A DNA stretch of 64,000 bases from Latrodectus hesperus (Eukaryota; Arthropoda; Arachnida; Araneae; Theridiidae): NCBI GenBank assembly GCA_037975125.1, contig CM075857.1:44738172-44802171 (forward strand). Reading direction: 5' to 3'. Numbering within the stretch: position 1 is the stretch's first letter; every line of letters starts with the position of its first letter. A program made the position numbers and the translations under genes. The notes below the pieces were generated by a model, which was given only the letters and a program-made list of their open reading frames with translations, did no database searches and was not told the origin of the DNA. Of the stretch, positions 1 to 11,422 are shown piece by piece.

Positions 1-518
1 ACAAGTGTTCCGTAAATGAAAATTGATTTGGCTACCTTTAAACAATGTCATGGGGTCCCCGCAAGGTTTAATATAAAATAATAAAATTGTCTCCTTTTTT
101 ATTATTATTATATACATATTCGTTTTCCGCATCCTGTAATTTGTACCTTTTTATTGTATATATGGCCCCTTTTAACAAATGTATGAGTAACACCACCCCT
201 GTTGTGGAATTCCAAAATGTACATTACTAAATATGATTAAGTAATTTCGAACTGACCGATGATGTCCTCTCGCGCCACTATTCTCAACGAATGAGTGACT
301 AGTATACTGTACGCTTCTGAGAAAGTTAACTTTTTCGAGTTTTATTTATTTTTTTTTTTTTTTTTTGGTTGAGCTCTCCTATCGAGCAGACGTTCTACAG
401 ATGTCATGGTTAGTATTCATGTAATAATAAAACTTATTCTTGAAAATATACCTTTTCGATAATCCTTAATTTCATCAAGACAAGGAGGTTCCTACGTAAT
501 AAATACATACATTACATT

Positions 519-588
<70 letters not shown>

Positions 589-3479
589 CATACACATATT
601 CACCTATATAAGCTGATTATAATTAAAGTGACTCTATTCAGACTCCTGTAAATCCAGTTCTACTTATCGGATTTTGACTAATTTGGGTATATATGTTATT
701 TATACACCATGGAGAAATATTAATTTATTAGTAAACTTTAAAAATTGTTTTGGAAAACAAAAAAAGTTTTGGAAAAGGTTTTAGCTGACTAATTAGGGGA
801 AAAAATAAGAATTAATAATATGACCATAAATTATGTTTAGAATATTTTAGAATTTTTAAGATCCAACCCCTTTTCCCCATTTTCATAAATTTTAAAATGA
901 TATGAAGCTAGTATCATCTCATAAGCTGAACAAAACGCTTTCTGTTATAAATTTTTCTAAAAGAACATTTTAATTGCAATTATTGTAAGAGTTTTTCGGT
1001 GATTTACATTTTTCTTCCGGCAGATTACTAGAGTGTATCTTAAAATACGACGAAATTTTCGCTAGCTCAAGAAAAATAAACAGACTTTCTGGATCAAGTA
1101 GTTGGCTGACATCCATCACACGAGACGATCACGCGTTCAGCAACCGTGTTGCCCATTAAAAAATAAAAATATTCTGTCTGAAACATGAAGATACAAAATT
1201 TTTCTGATAAAAAAAGGTCGAGGAATATTCAGGAAAACATATGCACGTGTAAAAATAAAAAAAAGGAAATTTGAAACAACAAATAAGAAATGCATGCATT
1301 GAAAGGAACCACAATCTAATATTTATATTGGACGTTGAAAGAAACTTAAATAGAAACTTCAAAATTGGATTTAAAAATGTCATCAATGTCGGTAAATGAC
1401 CACCTATTAAAATACGCGTTTTTCTTATATAAAAGAATTTTAATAGAAAAGAAAAAGAATCTGTTAGAGTAAAACTTATGGAATACAGCCAATTCAAAGT
1501 GTAAAAATATTTTGATGAAATTATTTCGATTTATGTATCGTAATTTTATTTACAACTTAAAGCAAATTTAAAAAACTCTTCATTGGTAATATTTCTAAGC
1601 ATTTGTTATGTTTCGTCACAGATAAATAAATTTTTATAAGTGTGATTCTTTAAATATTTATTTGTTTTCATGTATAGTACTTCTACAAAAAATGCATAGA
1701 AACTGAACTCGTAAAATAAAGCACTAACTCGTTCTTAATGTAGCAGATAAGTTTAAATACTTCATAAACACATCTGCATGGATTGATTCAGCTATTTATA
1801 AACTTGTATTTATTTATATTATTGGCTAAATCAGTGTGGAAATTCAGTGTTCAGATGTTACTACGAAAATCAAGGACACTTCAGAAGAGTTCATTGGTTA
1901 CGTCAATCAATAAATTTGTTCCAACTTCTCAGCGGAAACAATTTTTCATTATTTGCAGAATTTTCTACCGTAACATTTCTTATTTAACTACTTCAAAGAT
2001 CTAATTTCTATAATTAACCTTGCATGAATAAGTTAAAGCGGAAATTGTGAAGAAACAGATTAATTTATCGATTACAAATTAAGCACCCAACAAGAATATT
2101 TATATCAATAATCATTTCCAAACGATAAAAATAACTCAGCAGTGTCTTTAAAAAATTGATATGGAATAAATTTTTTCTTTTAGTAATATATATACCATCG
2201 TCATTATATTAATTGCATTTATATCATATTTTCTGAGTCATATATTTAGTGGAACAAAATTAAGAACAAATTCATTAAAAGTCGATCAAAAAAATTTACT
2301 TGTGTTCTCGATAATAGTAATTACTTTCCATTGTACCTGTTAAAAAAAGGAAATAAGAATGGGTTATATTTTAATTGAAAAAACAAAAATAAATTCACAT
2401 CTGCATTCAAATAAACAATGGTATTCGAATTAACTGTTTTTTTTAAAGCAGAAATTATGGATTTATCGTTATATCTGAACCAATTACTAAATAGATTTAT
2501 AACACAAATTCCAATTAAATGTTTTTGCAAAATTTACTTTCGTTTTAAAATGAAAAATTACGTTAATTCTTCATACTCTAAAATATTTGATATTCATCAA
2601 AGGAAAGATTAAATTACACATTTAAAATCACATGAAAGTAAATTGAAGTGTTCAAAAAAGTTTAATGCGTACAAATTTATCTCACGCGATATTCTGATTA
2701 CGATATTCTCATGATCAATTAAAGTCTCAATTTTACCTACCATTATACAAGAAAACTTCTGTAGAAAATGAACAGTCTTATCAAGTTCTAGTTAGTAATA
2801 GTGGCTCATTAAACATTAGTTATTAAATTTTCTAGAACTTCTCAGACTCAAAAAGTTTAATTAAATTAAACATGATTGTTGTCACTGTGCTAAATAAAAT
2901 TATTCAAGTCAATAATCGCAATCTTTATTTTTATGCTTATTCAACAGCTGTTTTTCTTATTTTTATTTATTTTTTTCTTCTATGCTCTCTATTAAGAGCA
3001 AAAGTTTCTTCATCGGATGTAAGATAATCATTTCTTAAGGATTTTGATGAAATAAGTTTCGCTAAAATACACTCATTTTATATAAACGTCAAAATAGGTC
3101 ACAACGGATGTTCTAATTTGAATTAATCTTTATTATTTTAGGATTTTAGCGCATAACTTATCTTATTTTCCGGTTAAATTTTAAAATTATTTTACATTTA
3201 AATGCAATAAAATACATTCTTCTTCCTATGGTATGATATATGTGTGCACAAAATATCTAAAGTTTTGTAATTTTGACCTACAATCCAATGAAGAAATCAG
3301 AAAATATAAGTATTAAGATAAATTCTGTGCTTCCAAACCACACTGCATCAATAGAGAAATTCGGATAAAATCATACAAATAATATTAAGACGATTTGGAA
3401 TATATCCTACTGAGTCAGCAAAGCGAAGCATTTCAAACTAATGTAAACTGTGTAGCATTGTTCCAAAAATATTCAACGT
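1..3479. other. AT-rich non-coding region, no gene seen
   Basis: No open frame here has recognisable protein character; the longest are low-complexity Phe/Leu/Ile-rich translations of AT-rich DNA. The stretch holds a T-run around 346-366 and a (TA)n array at 521-584. I found no RNA gene or clear transposon ends. Confidence 0.6.
521..584. repeat. (TA)n microsatellite, about 32 units
   Basis: An uninterrupted TA dinucleotide run, the first of nine such arrays in the window. Confidence 0.97.
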
Positions 3480-3783
3480 GTCTTTCAAACTATAAACGGC
3501 GTAAAAGTGTTCATGAATTCCTGGAACCAGGGGGTACGTGTACCTTCCTGGGGCTTGAGCAGCCACCAGGCGCGTCGGCAAGTGGTGGATAGCCGAATGT
3601 CCTGTAGGAATGACAGGATAGCCTTGAATATAGAATCAGAGGCCGCGAACCAGCTCCCGTAAACCCTGGTGTTATGCGATCCGTGCCTAGGGCTAATTGG
3701 CACCGCGGTATTGGTGTCTTAACGGAGCCTCTAGTTGCCTGGCAAACTTCTAGAGTAATTTGCCTTGCCCAGCAACTCAGGCA

Positions 3784-4146
3784 ATGCTGGGTGGACTTAT
3801 ATTACCTGAGCTTTTTAATTGTTATATTGTGGCTGAAAAGACACAAGAAGTAACAAACCTTTCTGCATTTGCAGGTGAAGCCTCTAAAGTAGACTTTGCT
3901 GAAAAAGACAAGGGAACTCAGAGGCAATCTTGTAAAGGGGCAGCAATGAATCCTTCACTTGAGGTAGAAATGACCTCCAAACCATCTTCTTCTGGTGAAA
4001 ATCAGGAAGCTATTCCTAGCATGACTGACTTTCTGACCAGATGGGACTGTTTCAGCAAGACCTTATCTGCTGGAAATGTCATATGCAAGAGGAAACGGCA
4101 GAGCATGTCATTTACGAATGTGAGGCTCTTGCCCTCCCTAGATTAA
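3784..4146 (+). pseudogene. LINE ORF1-like N-terminal fragment fused out of frame to the ORF2 end
   Basis: The open frame from the ATG at 3784 encodes about 120 residues rich in Ser, Glu and Lys (for example NPSLEVEMTSKPSSSGENQE). This would fit the N-terminal region of a LINE ORF1 protein, but no ORF1 domain such as a zinc knuckle is present. From about 4040 this frame is only the out-of-frame shadow of the ORF2 tail described in the next entry, so the true protein content stops there. I do not recognise the N-terminal part by itself; the call rests on its position between the leader and the ORF2 tail. Confidence 0.4.
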
Positions 4147-4247
4147 CTTCTTTAGGCTTCATCCATACTAGAGAGTTACACCTAGACTCCATTAAAGGGT
4201 TATCGGACTTTATTAGTAAAGTGGGTGACCCGAGCAACTGGAACTAG
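4041..4247 (+). pseudogene. LINE ORF2 C-terminal fragment (zinc-knuckle tail)
   Basis: The frame reads GLFQQDLICWKCHMQEETAE followed by HVIYECEALALPRL and ends DFISKVGDPSNWN before a stop. The Cys-Cys-His-Cys knuckle followed by an 'EALALPRLTSLG'-type segment is the usual C-terminus after the RNase H domain of R1/LOA/Jockey-related ORF2 proteins. No catalytic domain remains. It is a fragment of about 68 codons, not a functional gene. Confidence 0.6.
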
Positions 4248-4335
4248 GAAACATTGGGTTTGGAGTTAATGGTACAAAATGCTGATAAAAGCAGAGGTGC
4301 CCAATGACATACAAACCCAATTTTAAGAAGAAGAA

Positions 4336-4480
4336 ATTTCATGAATTATTCAAATATCATTAAATTTTAAACACCTGAAAATAGTCCATGTGCTTATTGG
4401 TCTTGATTCATTCTTGCTGGTCGTTCTACTGTTATGCTAATTTTTTCCATATTATCCTCGAATTCTTCTACATAACCATA
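4336..4480. other. AT-rich spacer between two transposons
   Basis: A short AT-rich spacer with nothing recognisable. Confidence 0.5.
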
Positions 4481-4689
4481 TACAGTAGACGTTCCTTTTT
4501 ACAAACTCATAGGCACCGCTAAAACAAGTTGTAAAATAGAAAAGAAGTAATATACTAGATTATTAAGATTTGATTTTTTTTAAGAAACTACTTTTTCTTT
4601 ATCAATAAAATAAAATTAGAAAGAATTATTTAAAATGCACCATAACAAACACATGCAAAATAAAATTCATTAACAATACTTTTACTTTC

Positions 4690-5075
4690 ATTTTATTAAT
4701 TGCTCTTCACCACAGAATTTTCTAAAGCTCAAAACGTGTCTGGTTTTAAATTTTTGAGTCATTCGTGTGATGCTTTGAACACAATGTTCAGCTTCATAGC
4801 AAAGCAATTGGATTTTTTTTAATGACAGGAATGTTCATTCCTCTCCTATTTCTCAATCCAGAAAGTAAAACTGTTTCCAGTTTAGGATACTTTGCTTCTC
4901 CACAATATTTTTGAGAGGTAGCACTTATACGGTTACTTTCTATTAATTTTTTTCAAAGATTTTAAAATTATCAACAGGCTGTTCTTTGAAATTCCGTATT
5001 TTTTTGGCTTTTAAAATAATCTTTATTATTTCAACTACAAAAACATTCATTTCATCAAGTGCTACTAATCCTCAA
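4690..5075 (-). pseudogene. Tigger-like transposase DNA-binding domain remnant
   Basis: Read on the minus strand, the segment gives IIKIILKAKKYGISKNSLLI, which resembles the first HTH of CENP-B/Tigger transposases. After a stretch with stops comes KYCGEAKYPKLETVLLSGLR followed by NRRGMNIPVI, which matches the second HTH pattern (YP-x-L/V-E-x2-L...-R-x-N-I-P). Stops and frame changes interrupt the reading, and no DDE motif is found downstream. It cannot encode an active transposase. Confidence 0.55.
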
Positions 5076-5177
5076 TGGAATCGACTCAATCTCTCTGACA
5101 AACGAAACTTCATAAATTGAGTCACTCAAAAGAAACGAAACTAACTACAGAGCAAGCAAACACTGCTGGTGAGTTGT

Positions 5178-5268
5178 GTTGTTTTGCTCCTGCTGCTAAA
5201 TTGAGTTGTTTTGCTCCTACAGATGAGTTGAGTTGTTTTGTTTCTGCAGGTGAGTTGAGTTGTTTTCC
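5178..5268. repeat. 27-bp tandem repeat, 3.4 copies
   Basis: The unit begins GTTGTTTTGCTCCT and repeats three times at exactly 27 bp, followed by a partial copy. On the minus strand it keeps an open frame (5141-5371) with a nine-residue repeat of the form K-T-T-Q-L/F-x-C/S-R-x. Confidence 0.85.
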
Positions 5269-5732
5269 TGTCTTTTCCACCCTTTCTATGTTCTAAAGGT
5301 ACGGGGAGAAGAAAGGAATTTTTCCCCTTTCTGTGTCTTACGGGAAACACAAAAGTTGACTTTGGCACCACAGCTCTTTCCTATGAAATGTCTAATATCC
5401 ACGTATCTTAGATAATTGTTCTCAAAAAGACTGGAAAGCTAACATGTGTCACTTGGTTGTTCAAGAATGAATCGAATTCTCAGGCGTTATACAAAAAGCA
5501 CTCACAAAAACTTGAAAAAATAACAGGTCATAAAAAAAATAAAAATAATAATAAATAAACGAAAAAGAAAACTATTTATCAGAAATGAAAGTTCGCAAAA
5601 ATGAGATTTTTCAAAATTTTAGTTCATAAATACCAGTTAAAACTATTTTGTCTATGGTATTAGGGTAGAGACAAGACACTAGTTCGTAAAAACGAGCATC
5701 TACTGTACAATATTAAGCAAGTTAGGAATTAA

Positions 5733-5736
<4 letters not shown>

Positions 5737-5819
<83 letters not shown>
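5737..5819. repeat. (TA)n microsatellite, left half, split by a mariner
   Basis: A TA run directly abutting the left end of the mariner element. A matching run begins at the other end, at 7359. Confidence 0.97.
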
Positions 5820-5822
<3 letters not shown>

Positions 5823-7358
5823 GGTGTCAAGAAAAGGACTCCCTGATTTCAAAATTAAATATCTCGAATAGAAAGAACGATAGAGGAATGCAGTAAACAG
5901 TATGTTTCTATAAGAAAACTAAGAATTTTATACAGCAGTTTGGAATAATAGTTACAAAAGCTACAAATAGATGGCGCTGTAATCGTCATACGTGATTGCC
6001 TAGTATAAATAGTGATCCGAATGCCCGGAGCGATCAATTTCACTATTGAAGCGTGAAAGGAGGTTAGTGTACCAAAGGAAGAGATTAAAACCATGTACTC
6101 CATTGAACAACGTGTTTTTCTGGTGCTAGAGTACCACAGGTTAAAAGAGAGTCCTACGGCAACAAGGCGCAGTTTTCAAGCACGATTTAATGTTCCAAAA
6201 GGACCCGATGCGAAAACCATTCGTACACTCTTCGCCAAATTTCAACGAATAGACAGCGTAACTGATGATCTAGAGGGGAATGTTGGCCGCAAGGAAGCTG
6301 CAGTTTCGCCTGAAAATGTCGCCACAGTTTCTGCAATTATTCAGCAAAATCCAATGTCATCCGTCCGTAGAAATTGCATTCTGAGACTGGTTTGAAGCGT
6401 TTCAGCACGCAGAAAATACTGAGAAAGAGCCTACACATGTTTCCATTCAAAATTCAAACTCACCCGTACGAGCTGTGCAACAAAGGGTTGACTTTGCTAA
6501 TCAGATGCTCACAATGATTGATAGTGAAGGATTTGATGTTGGCTGCATCTGGTTTACAGATGAAGCGCACTTCCACCTGAATGGATTCGTGAATAAACAG
6601 AACTGGCGATTTTGGGGTTCCGAAAATCCATATTGGTGTGAAGCGAAACCCCTGTATTCTCCTAAAGTTACTGTGTCGGTTGCTGTATGCACCAGAGGCA
6701 TTATTGGCCCTTTTTTCATTCGAGAAACGGTTAATAGTGAACGTTACATTGCAATTTTGGAATAATTTATCACCACACAGCAAATGTTAGAGGATCGACC
6801 ACGTACTGAATGGTTTATGCAAGATGAAGCTTGACCAAATTGTACCGAACAAGTGATTCGCTTTCTTGATGAATAACTTCGGGAATTTACTGGAGCAGGC
6901 ATGGATTGGCCTCCATATTCGCCGGATTTGACTCCCTGTGACTATTTTGTGGGGCACATTGAAAGACATTGTCTACCCGAAGCAACTCGCCACGCTGGAC
7001 GAGCTTGAATCGGCGATCTGTGTTGAATGTGAATCCATTTCTGTTGAGACACTACGAAATGTGATGGCAAATTTCATTCTTCATTTGCGCCAACAATGTA
7101 GTGTCAATGGTGAACATTTTGAAAACATTGTAATGTGATTTTTTGTAAAGAATGTTTTCATACGATTGTTTCATTTATGTATGCTGATATAAGCTGTGCA
7201 ACGTACAGCGCCATCTGTTAGCAACTTTTGTAACTATTGTTTCAAACTGCTGTATAAAATTCTTACAGCTTTCACAATAAACATACCGTTTACTGCATTC
7301 CTCTATCGATCTTTGTTTTCGAGATATTTAATTTTGAAATCAGGGAGTCCTTTTTTGG
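5820..7358 (+). mobile_element. Mariner-type transposon with long (~155 bp) inverted repeats, inserted in (TA)n
   Basis: The left end starts CAGGGTGTCAAGAAAAGGAC. The region 5820-5975 is repeated inverted at about 7200-7356, including the shared segments GGACTCCCTGATTTC, GAGGAATGCAGTAAAC and AGATGGCGCTGTA. The right end lacks the outermost ~14 bp; the sequence passes from the TIR straight into (TA)n. Both sides are TA arrays, consistent with the TA target preference of mariner elements. Between the TIRs is a mariner transposase broken by stops and frameshifts. Confidence 0.88.
6093..7138 (+). pseudogene. Mariner-family transposase, inactivated
   Basis: The ATG at 6093 begins MYSIEQRVFLVLEYHRL, an N-terminal HTH region, and the frame stays open to a stop near 6392. 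After two frame changes it resumes with QQRVDFANQMLTMIDSEGFD, then WFTDEAHFHLNG (first catalytic Asp). A CAA-to-TAA-type nonsense codon follows (6763-6765), then WFMQDEA (second Asp) with a stop, and WPPYSPDLTPCDYF (third Asp position). A one-base loss follows within the Val-Trp-Gly motif. The last frame ends ENIVM at 7138. The order and motifs match a mariner-type D-D-D transposase of about 345 residues. At least two nonsense codons and three frameshifts make it non-functional. Confidence 0.85.
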
Positions 7359-7363
7359 ATATA

Positions 7364-7456
<93 letters not shown>
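7359..7456. repeat. (TA)n microsatellite, right half, flanking the mariner
   Basis: About 98 bp of TA with a single G interruption near the start. It directly abuts the eroded right end of the mariner. Confidence 0.97.
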
Positions 7457-7458
<2 letters not shown>

Positions 7459-10052
7459 TAGTTTTATATATAAATAAAGCATTACTTAATTAGATATGAA
7501 CCTAGAAAACCTTAAGCTCCTACCTAAAGTATTTATTTGAAATATGAGTATATACTTACTAAAATTATAACTAGCTCATTTGAGAATTCGTCTCAATTTA
7601 TTGATATCACGGTCTGTTGATTGACATAAATTATCATTTTTGAACTTAATAAACTACGAAGCTGTAGTTGATCAAGTTGAATAATTATTATTCAATATGA
7701 TCAATACAGTAGTAGTTCATGACAAAAAAGATAAAAAGTTTTAATGCAAGCAAAATAAAAGTCATTCTAAATCAAAAAAGCAGAAAATGTATTTTTATTT
7801 TTGTTTATATGCTTCACTTAGCAAGCGATATTAATGTAACATCTGAAATATTCAAGCAAGAACAAGTTTTCTCAATAATTTATGAAATTTTGCACAATAA
7901 ATTTTCATGACTCGACATTTTTGTTTCCCTCATGTTGAAATCTAACAAATTTTACATTTTCCTGAAAAAGTACTATAATTTCTCAAACTTATTTTGTCAT
8001 TAAGAATAATAAAGTTTTAATCTAAAAATTATCGCAATTATCTACACTTAACAATTTATCCATGAAACGTTATCAAGACCTTATACATGGACTGTTTAAA
8101 GTTCACTTCATAAGTTATCTTACATTCCATTCTATTATTTTTTAGATGAAATTAATGTTATTATTTTGTTATTGTTTTCAATTTTTAAAAATCAACAGTA
8201 CAAAGCTGAAAATTTAAGCTTTAACCTTTTGATTTTGACCTAATTCCTATTGTTCCTTTTTATCAATTCAACAAAGTACAAGGTACAAGCATGCACTTGT
8301 TAGTGAGCTTATTTCCAATTATCTTAAAAACTTTTTTAATAAGAAATAATAATTAAACGAAATATAAAATCATCTTTAGATGGAATTATTTTAAGTATGT
8401 CATATAGATAAATTTACTATTAACCTATTCTGATGAAATGACTTAATGAAAAAACTTAATGAAACTTAATGAAAAAATGAAATCTAGAAAAAAAATTTTA
8501 AGTGTTTACGCACATCAAAAAATATTTGTTTCAAAAGAAAACCATGAAATATGTTTTGTAATAATAAAGTTTTAATTTAAAATATGGCGAATCAAATATT
8601 TTCCCTAATTTAAATCTAAACTCGAATTGTAAGATGTTCTTGAGTTCTGGAAATATTTTGAATCTGAAATCATTTGAACTAACTTAAGGTAAATTTAATA
8701 TTAAAACCCATGAATTGAAATGGAATTTAAAAATTGAAGTAAAAATTAAATAGAAGAATGTAATTTTAAAAAATACAATTTAAATGCATAGGTTAATAAA
8801 TACATGAATTAATCTCAATTATATATTTGGTTAGTTACTTAAGTGAATTAATTATTTAACTGAGATCTTCTTTAATTATTAAGTTAACATTATTTCAATC
8901 TGCCATGAAACATTGCTTGAGCTACTGCAGTTTTAATTTGAACTGTTTTTTATTTTCATAATAACAGAACAATTATTACAGCTGGAAATACGTGATTCTT
9001 TAGAAAATTTGAATTCCGATAAAAGATGCAAGCTATAAGATACATATAAAAAGATTCTGGTACTGGAATAAATAGCCTTCTTCAATTAAAGAATTCGCGG
9101 TTTTCGATTCTCCGACTTCGAGAGTGTGTCTTTATGGTAGTTTATATAAAAACATTTTAAAACTATACGCGTGATTGGGGTTAACCTTTGAGAGCAAAAG
9201 TGACTGTAGAACAATCAACAAATCAAACACAAGTTATTATTGTTTCTTAATTCGATAACATGTATAAACATATTATTAAAAAAATTAATCTTAAATTAAG
9301 ATTAATAAAGCTATATACATTATCTAAAAAAATAAATAAAATGTTTCAATTAATTACTAAAAATGTATTTTTAATAATTGACGTAAATTTACTCATTTCC
9401 TTAAAAATTTCAAACTAAAATAGTCAATGATTTTCTGAACGATTTAATTAAGACGAACGAGATATTAAGATTCAAATTTGAATTCTCCAATTTCTTCCAC
9501 AGGATTAGCAGTAATCATGTAACTGGGTATTCCTCTCCAATTTTGATTTATTCAGTATGAAAAGATATTTCGAAAGAAGACACATTTCACGCACACACAC
9601 ACACACACACACAACTGAAACAATCTACTTTGCCGTCTTGAATTATTCGAAGATTTCATTATTTTCAAGAGCGTAATGTATTTTTTAGAACTTGGCATCT
9701 TGCCTGAAACTTCTTTTGCCAAGTCGAATGATTAATTTCGTAAGTTTTCAGAGTACATTGTTTATTTTGGATTTGTATTTTCCTTGAAGATAATTTAATA
9801 CAGTTTGACCGTGATCATGTGCGTATTAATCAAAGAATGATGTTTACTAATCTATTTCTTTTTATGCTTAATATAATTTTGTGATTCTTAGTAATTATTT
9901 ATACAAATAATTCTATTTTACGATTATTTTTCAAATTTTGCTTCTTTTATTTGTTTTTTTTTTTGGGGCGGGGGGCGGGAGGGTCTGCTTCAGATCATTA
10001 ATAAACACTGACAATAATAGCAGAAAACAAGTTGGTGCTGAATCAGTTGAAA
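7457..10052. other. AT-rich non-coding region with a CA repeat and a G-rich run
   Basis: No supportable gene. It contains an (AC)n run at about 9593-9613 and a T-run followed by a G-rich motif at about 9965-9983. The open frame at 7719-7910 has low-complexity composition and no recognisable domain. Confidence 0.55.
9965..9983 (+). other. G-rich run with quadruplex potential
   Basis: After a T-tract the sequence reads GGGGCGGGGGGCGGGAGGG. It contains four runs of three or more G within 19 bp, in a region that is otherwise about three-quarters A+T. Confidence 0.7.
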
Positions 10053-10054
10053 TA

Positions 10055-11422
10055 TACCGTATTTATGCGAATCTAATGCGCATCCCCCTTTAAAACTTTA
10101 AATAATAAAAAAATTGTTTGTCGGCGAATGTAATGCGCATCAATGGTATGAGGAATTTATTGAATCTTATTTTATACAGCAATGGATTTGTATATAAACT
10201 ATCAATCAATGGTATGATAATTTTATTTAAATTTAGATACCATATTTTATATAACAATGGATTTATACATAAAGTAGCAGAACATAGAATTAACCTATTA
10301 GTGGGCTATTGTTATCTGAAACAATCATTGTTAATTACCACTACCGTATATACGGTACCTATCGTAAAATATGAACATAAAATAAATCGTAACATTTCTA
10401 TCTAGCTAAGAGTTTCTACAATCAGTGATGAATAGTAAACGTCTTTATTCACTAATGTTTTCATCACTGGAATCCTCGCAGCTCTCTTCGTCAGAAGCAG
10501 ATTCATTTCTTCTTTCCTCATCAACATCGTCATCCTCGGCGTTCCAGAGCACGTCATCTTCACTGCCATTCAATGAATTTGAAATGCAGCATTTCTTGAA
10601 AGATTTCACAATCATTGGTGCTTCGATGCTTTTCCAGGCAGCAGAAACCCAGTGTGCAACAATGTGCGGTGCAGCACGCTTAATTTTTCCTTTCGAGACC
10701 AATTCACGGTTTGGCTCACCAAACTATTTTTCGTACTTCGCCTGAGCGTACCCCTTAAAAGGTTTATTTATACTAACGTCCAGGGGTTGTAACACAGACG
10801 TTATCCCTCCAGGAATGCTAACAAGATCACTGCCTAGGCTGTGCATCTTCTTTTTTACGTCGTCGGTGAGATGACCACGAAATACGTCCAAAGCATTGAT
10901 GGTGGATTGGAGAGTCCACCGGGACGGCGTTCCCATACATTTCGGAGTCAATCAAGCATTAATGATTCCGTCATCCATCCCTTCTCTTGGTTTCAAATCA
11001 GGACATCATCTGGGAACAGCTTTTCATTCTTAGGGGTTTTAGGTGACGTTTTCCGTTTGAAGAATAAGAAAGGGGGAAGTTTGCTCCCGTCTGTTGAACT
11101 CTCTCTACTTGCCTTTCTATTGCCATTTTTTTCAGCATAAGGAATTAATTTACGTTTGAAAGTAGCGTTATATGACATTCTTCTTTGTTTGCCCTCCATT
11201 TCGCGACTATGTTCTCTGCAGTTTGTATCCTCTATGCAATAATGTATCAACGATAAATGTAACGGTAAATGTAGTCGAGAAATACAGTCCATTGTAACGA
11301 TTTAAATTTGCTTGACGTCATCGGCGAACTGCTGACCTGGCACTCGAATCAAATGCGCACCCCAATTTTGAATACTATATTTGGCCAAAAACCATGCGCA
11401 TTAGATTCGCGTAAATACGGTA
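10055..11422 (-). mobile_element. Pogo/Tigger-like DNA transposon, internally deleted
   Basis: Terminal inverted repeats: the left reads CCGTATTTATGCGAATCTAA and the reverse complement of the right reads CCGTATTTACGCGAATCTAA. They are followed by TGCGCA on both sides and flanked by TA. The minus strand contains, in order, an N-terminal HTH segment, part of the DDE domain and an acidic C-terminus. The middle of the catalytic domain is missing. At 1.37 kb it is about half the size of an autonomous element. Confidence 0.8.
10445..11292 (-). pseudogene. Pogo/Tigger-like transposase remnant
   Basis: The N-terminal piece (11292-10993) contains RRMSYNATFKRKLIPYAEKN followed by GNRKASRE. This is the 'SY-x-A-x-FK-x-K-x2-YAE-x-x-GN' start of Tigger-type transposases. 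It then jumps to SKLPPFLFFKRKT, the start of the DDE domain. The next frame (10951-10724) gives LDVFRGHLTDDVKKKM and IPGGITSVLQPLDVSINKPF, typical of the second Asp region. The C-terminal frame (10702-10445) ends in an acidic Asp/Glu/Ser tail. Frameshifts separate the pieces, and the sequence between HTH and DDE is deleted. Confidence 0.8.

Larger units (their letters stand above)
3500..4335 (+). mobile_element. Internally deleted non-LTR retrotransposon (LINE), 5' part joined to 3' end
   Basis: This block is clearly richer in GC than its surroundings. It starts with a GC-rich leader (about 3520-3780), continues into an open frame from the ATG at 3784, and then changes frame near 4040 into the last part of a LINE ORF2. 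That end is recognised by a C-x2-C...H-x4-C knuckle (CWKCHMQEETAEHVIYEC), typical of the C-terminus of R1/LOA/Jockey-type ORF2 proteins. The segment ends with a short 3' UTR and an A-rich tail near 4325-4335. The endonuclease and reverse transcriptase are absent, so this is a deletion derivative. The clade assignment is tentative and the 5' boundary is approximate. Confidence 0.6.
4483..5705 (-). mobile_element. Tigger/pogo-like DNA transposon, decayed
   Basis: The ends are inverted repeats of about 30 bp. The left starts CAGTAGACGTTCCTTTTTAC and the reverse complement of the right starts CAGTAGATGCTCGTTTTTAC. Both are flanked by TA (4481-4482 and 5706-5707), as expected for Tc1/mariner/pogo insertion. 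The minus strand carries CENP-B-type helix-turn-helix remnants, and a 27-bp tandem repeat sits at 5178-5268. At 1.22 kb it is shorter than a full Tigger (over 2 kb), so most of the DDE catalytic domain is missing. Confidence 0.7.
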
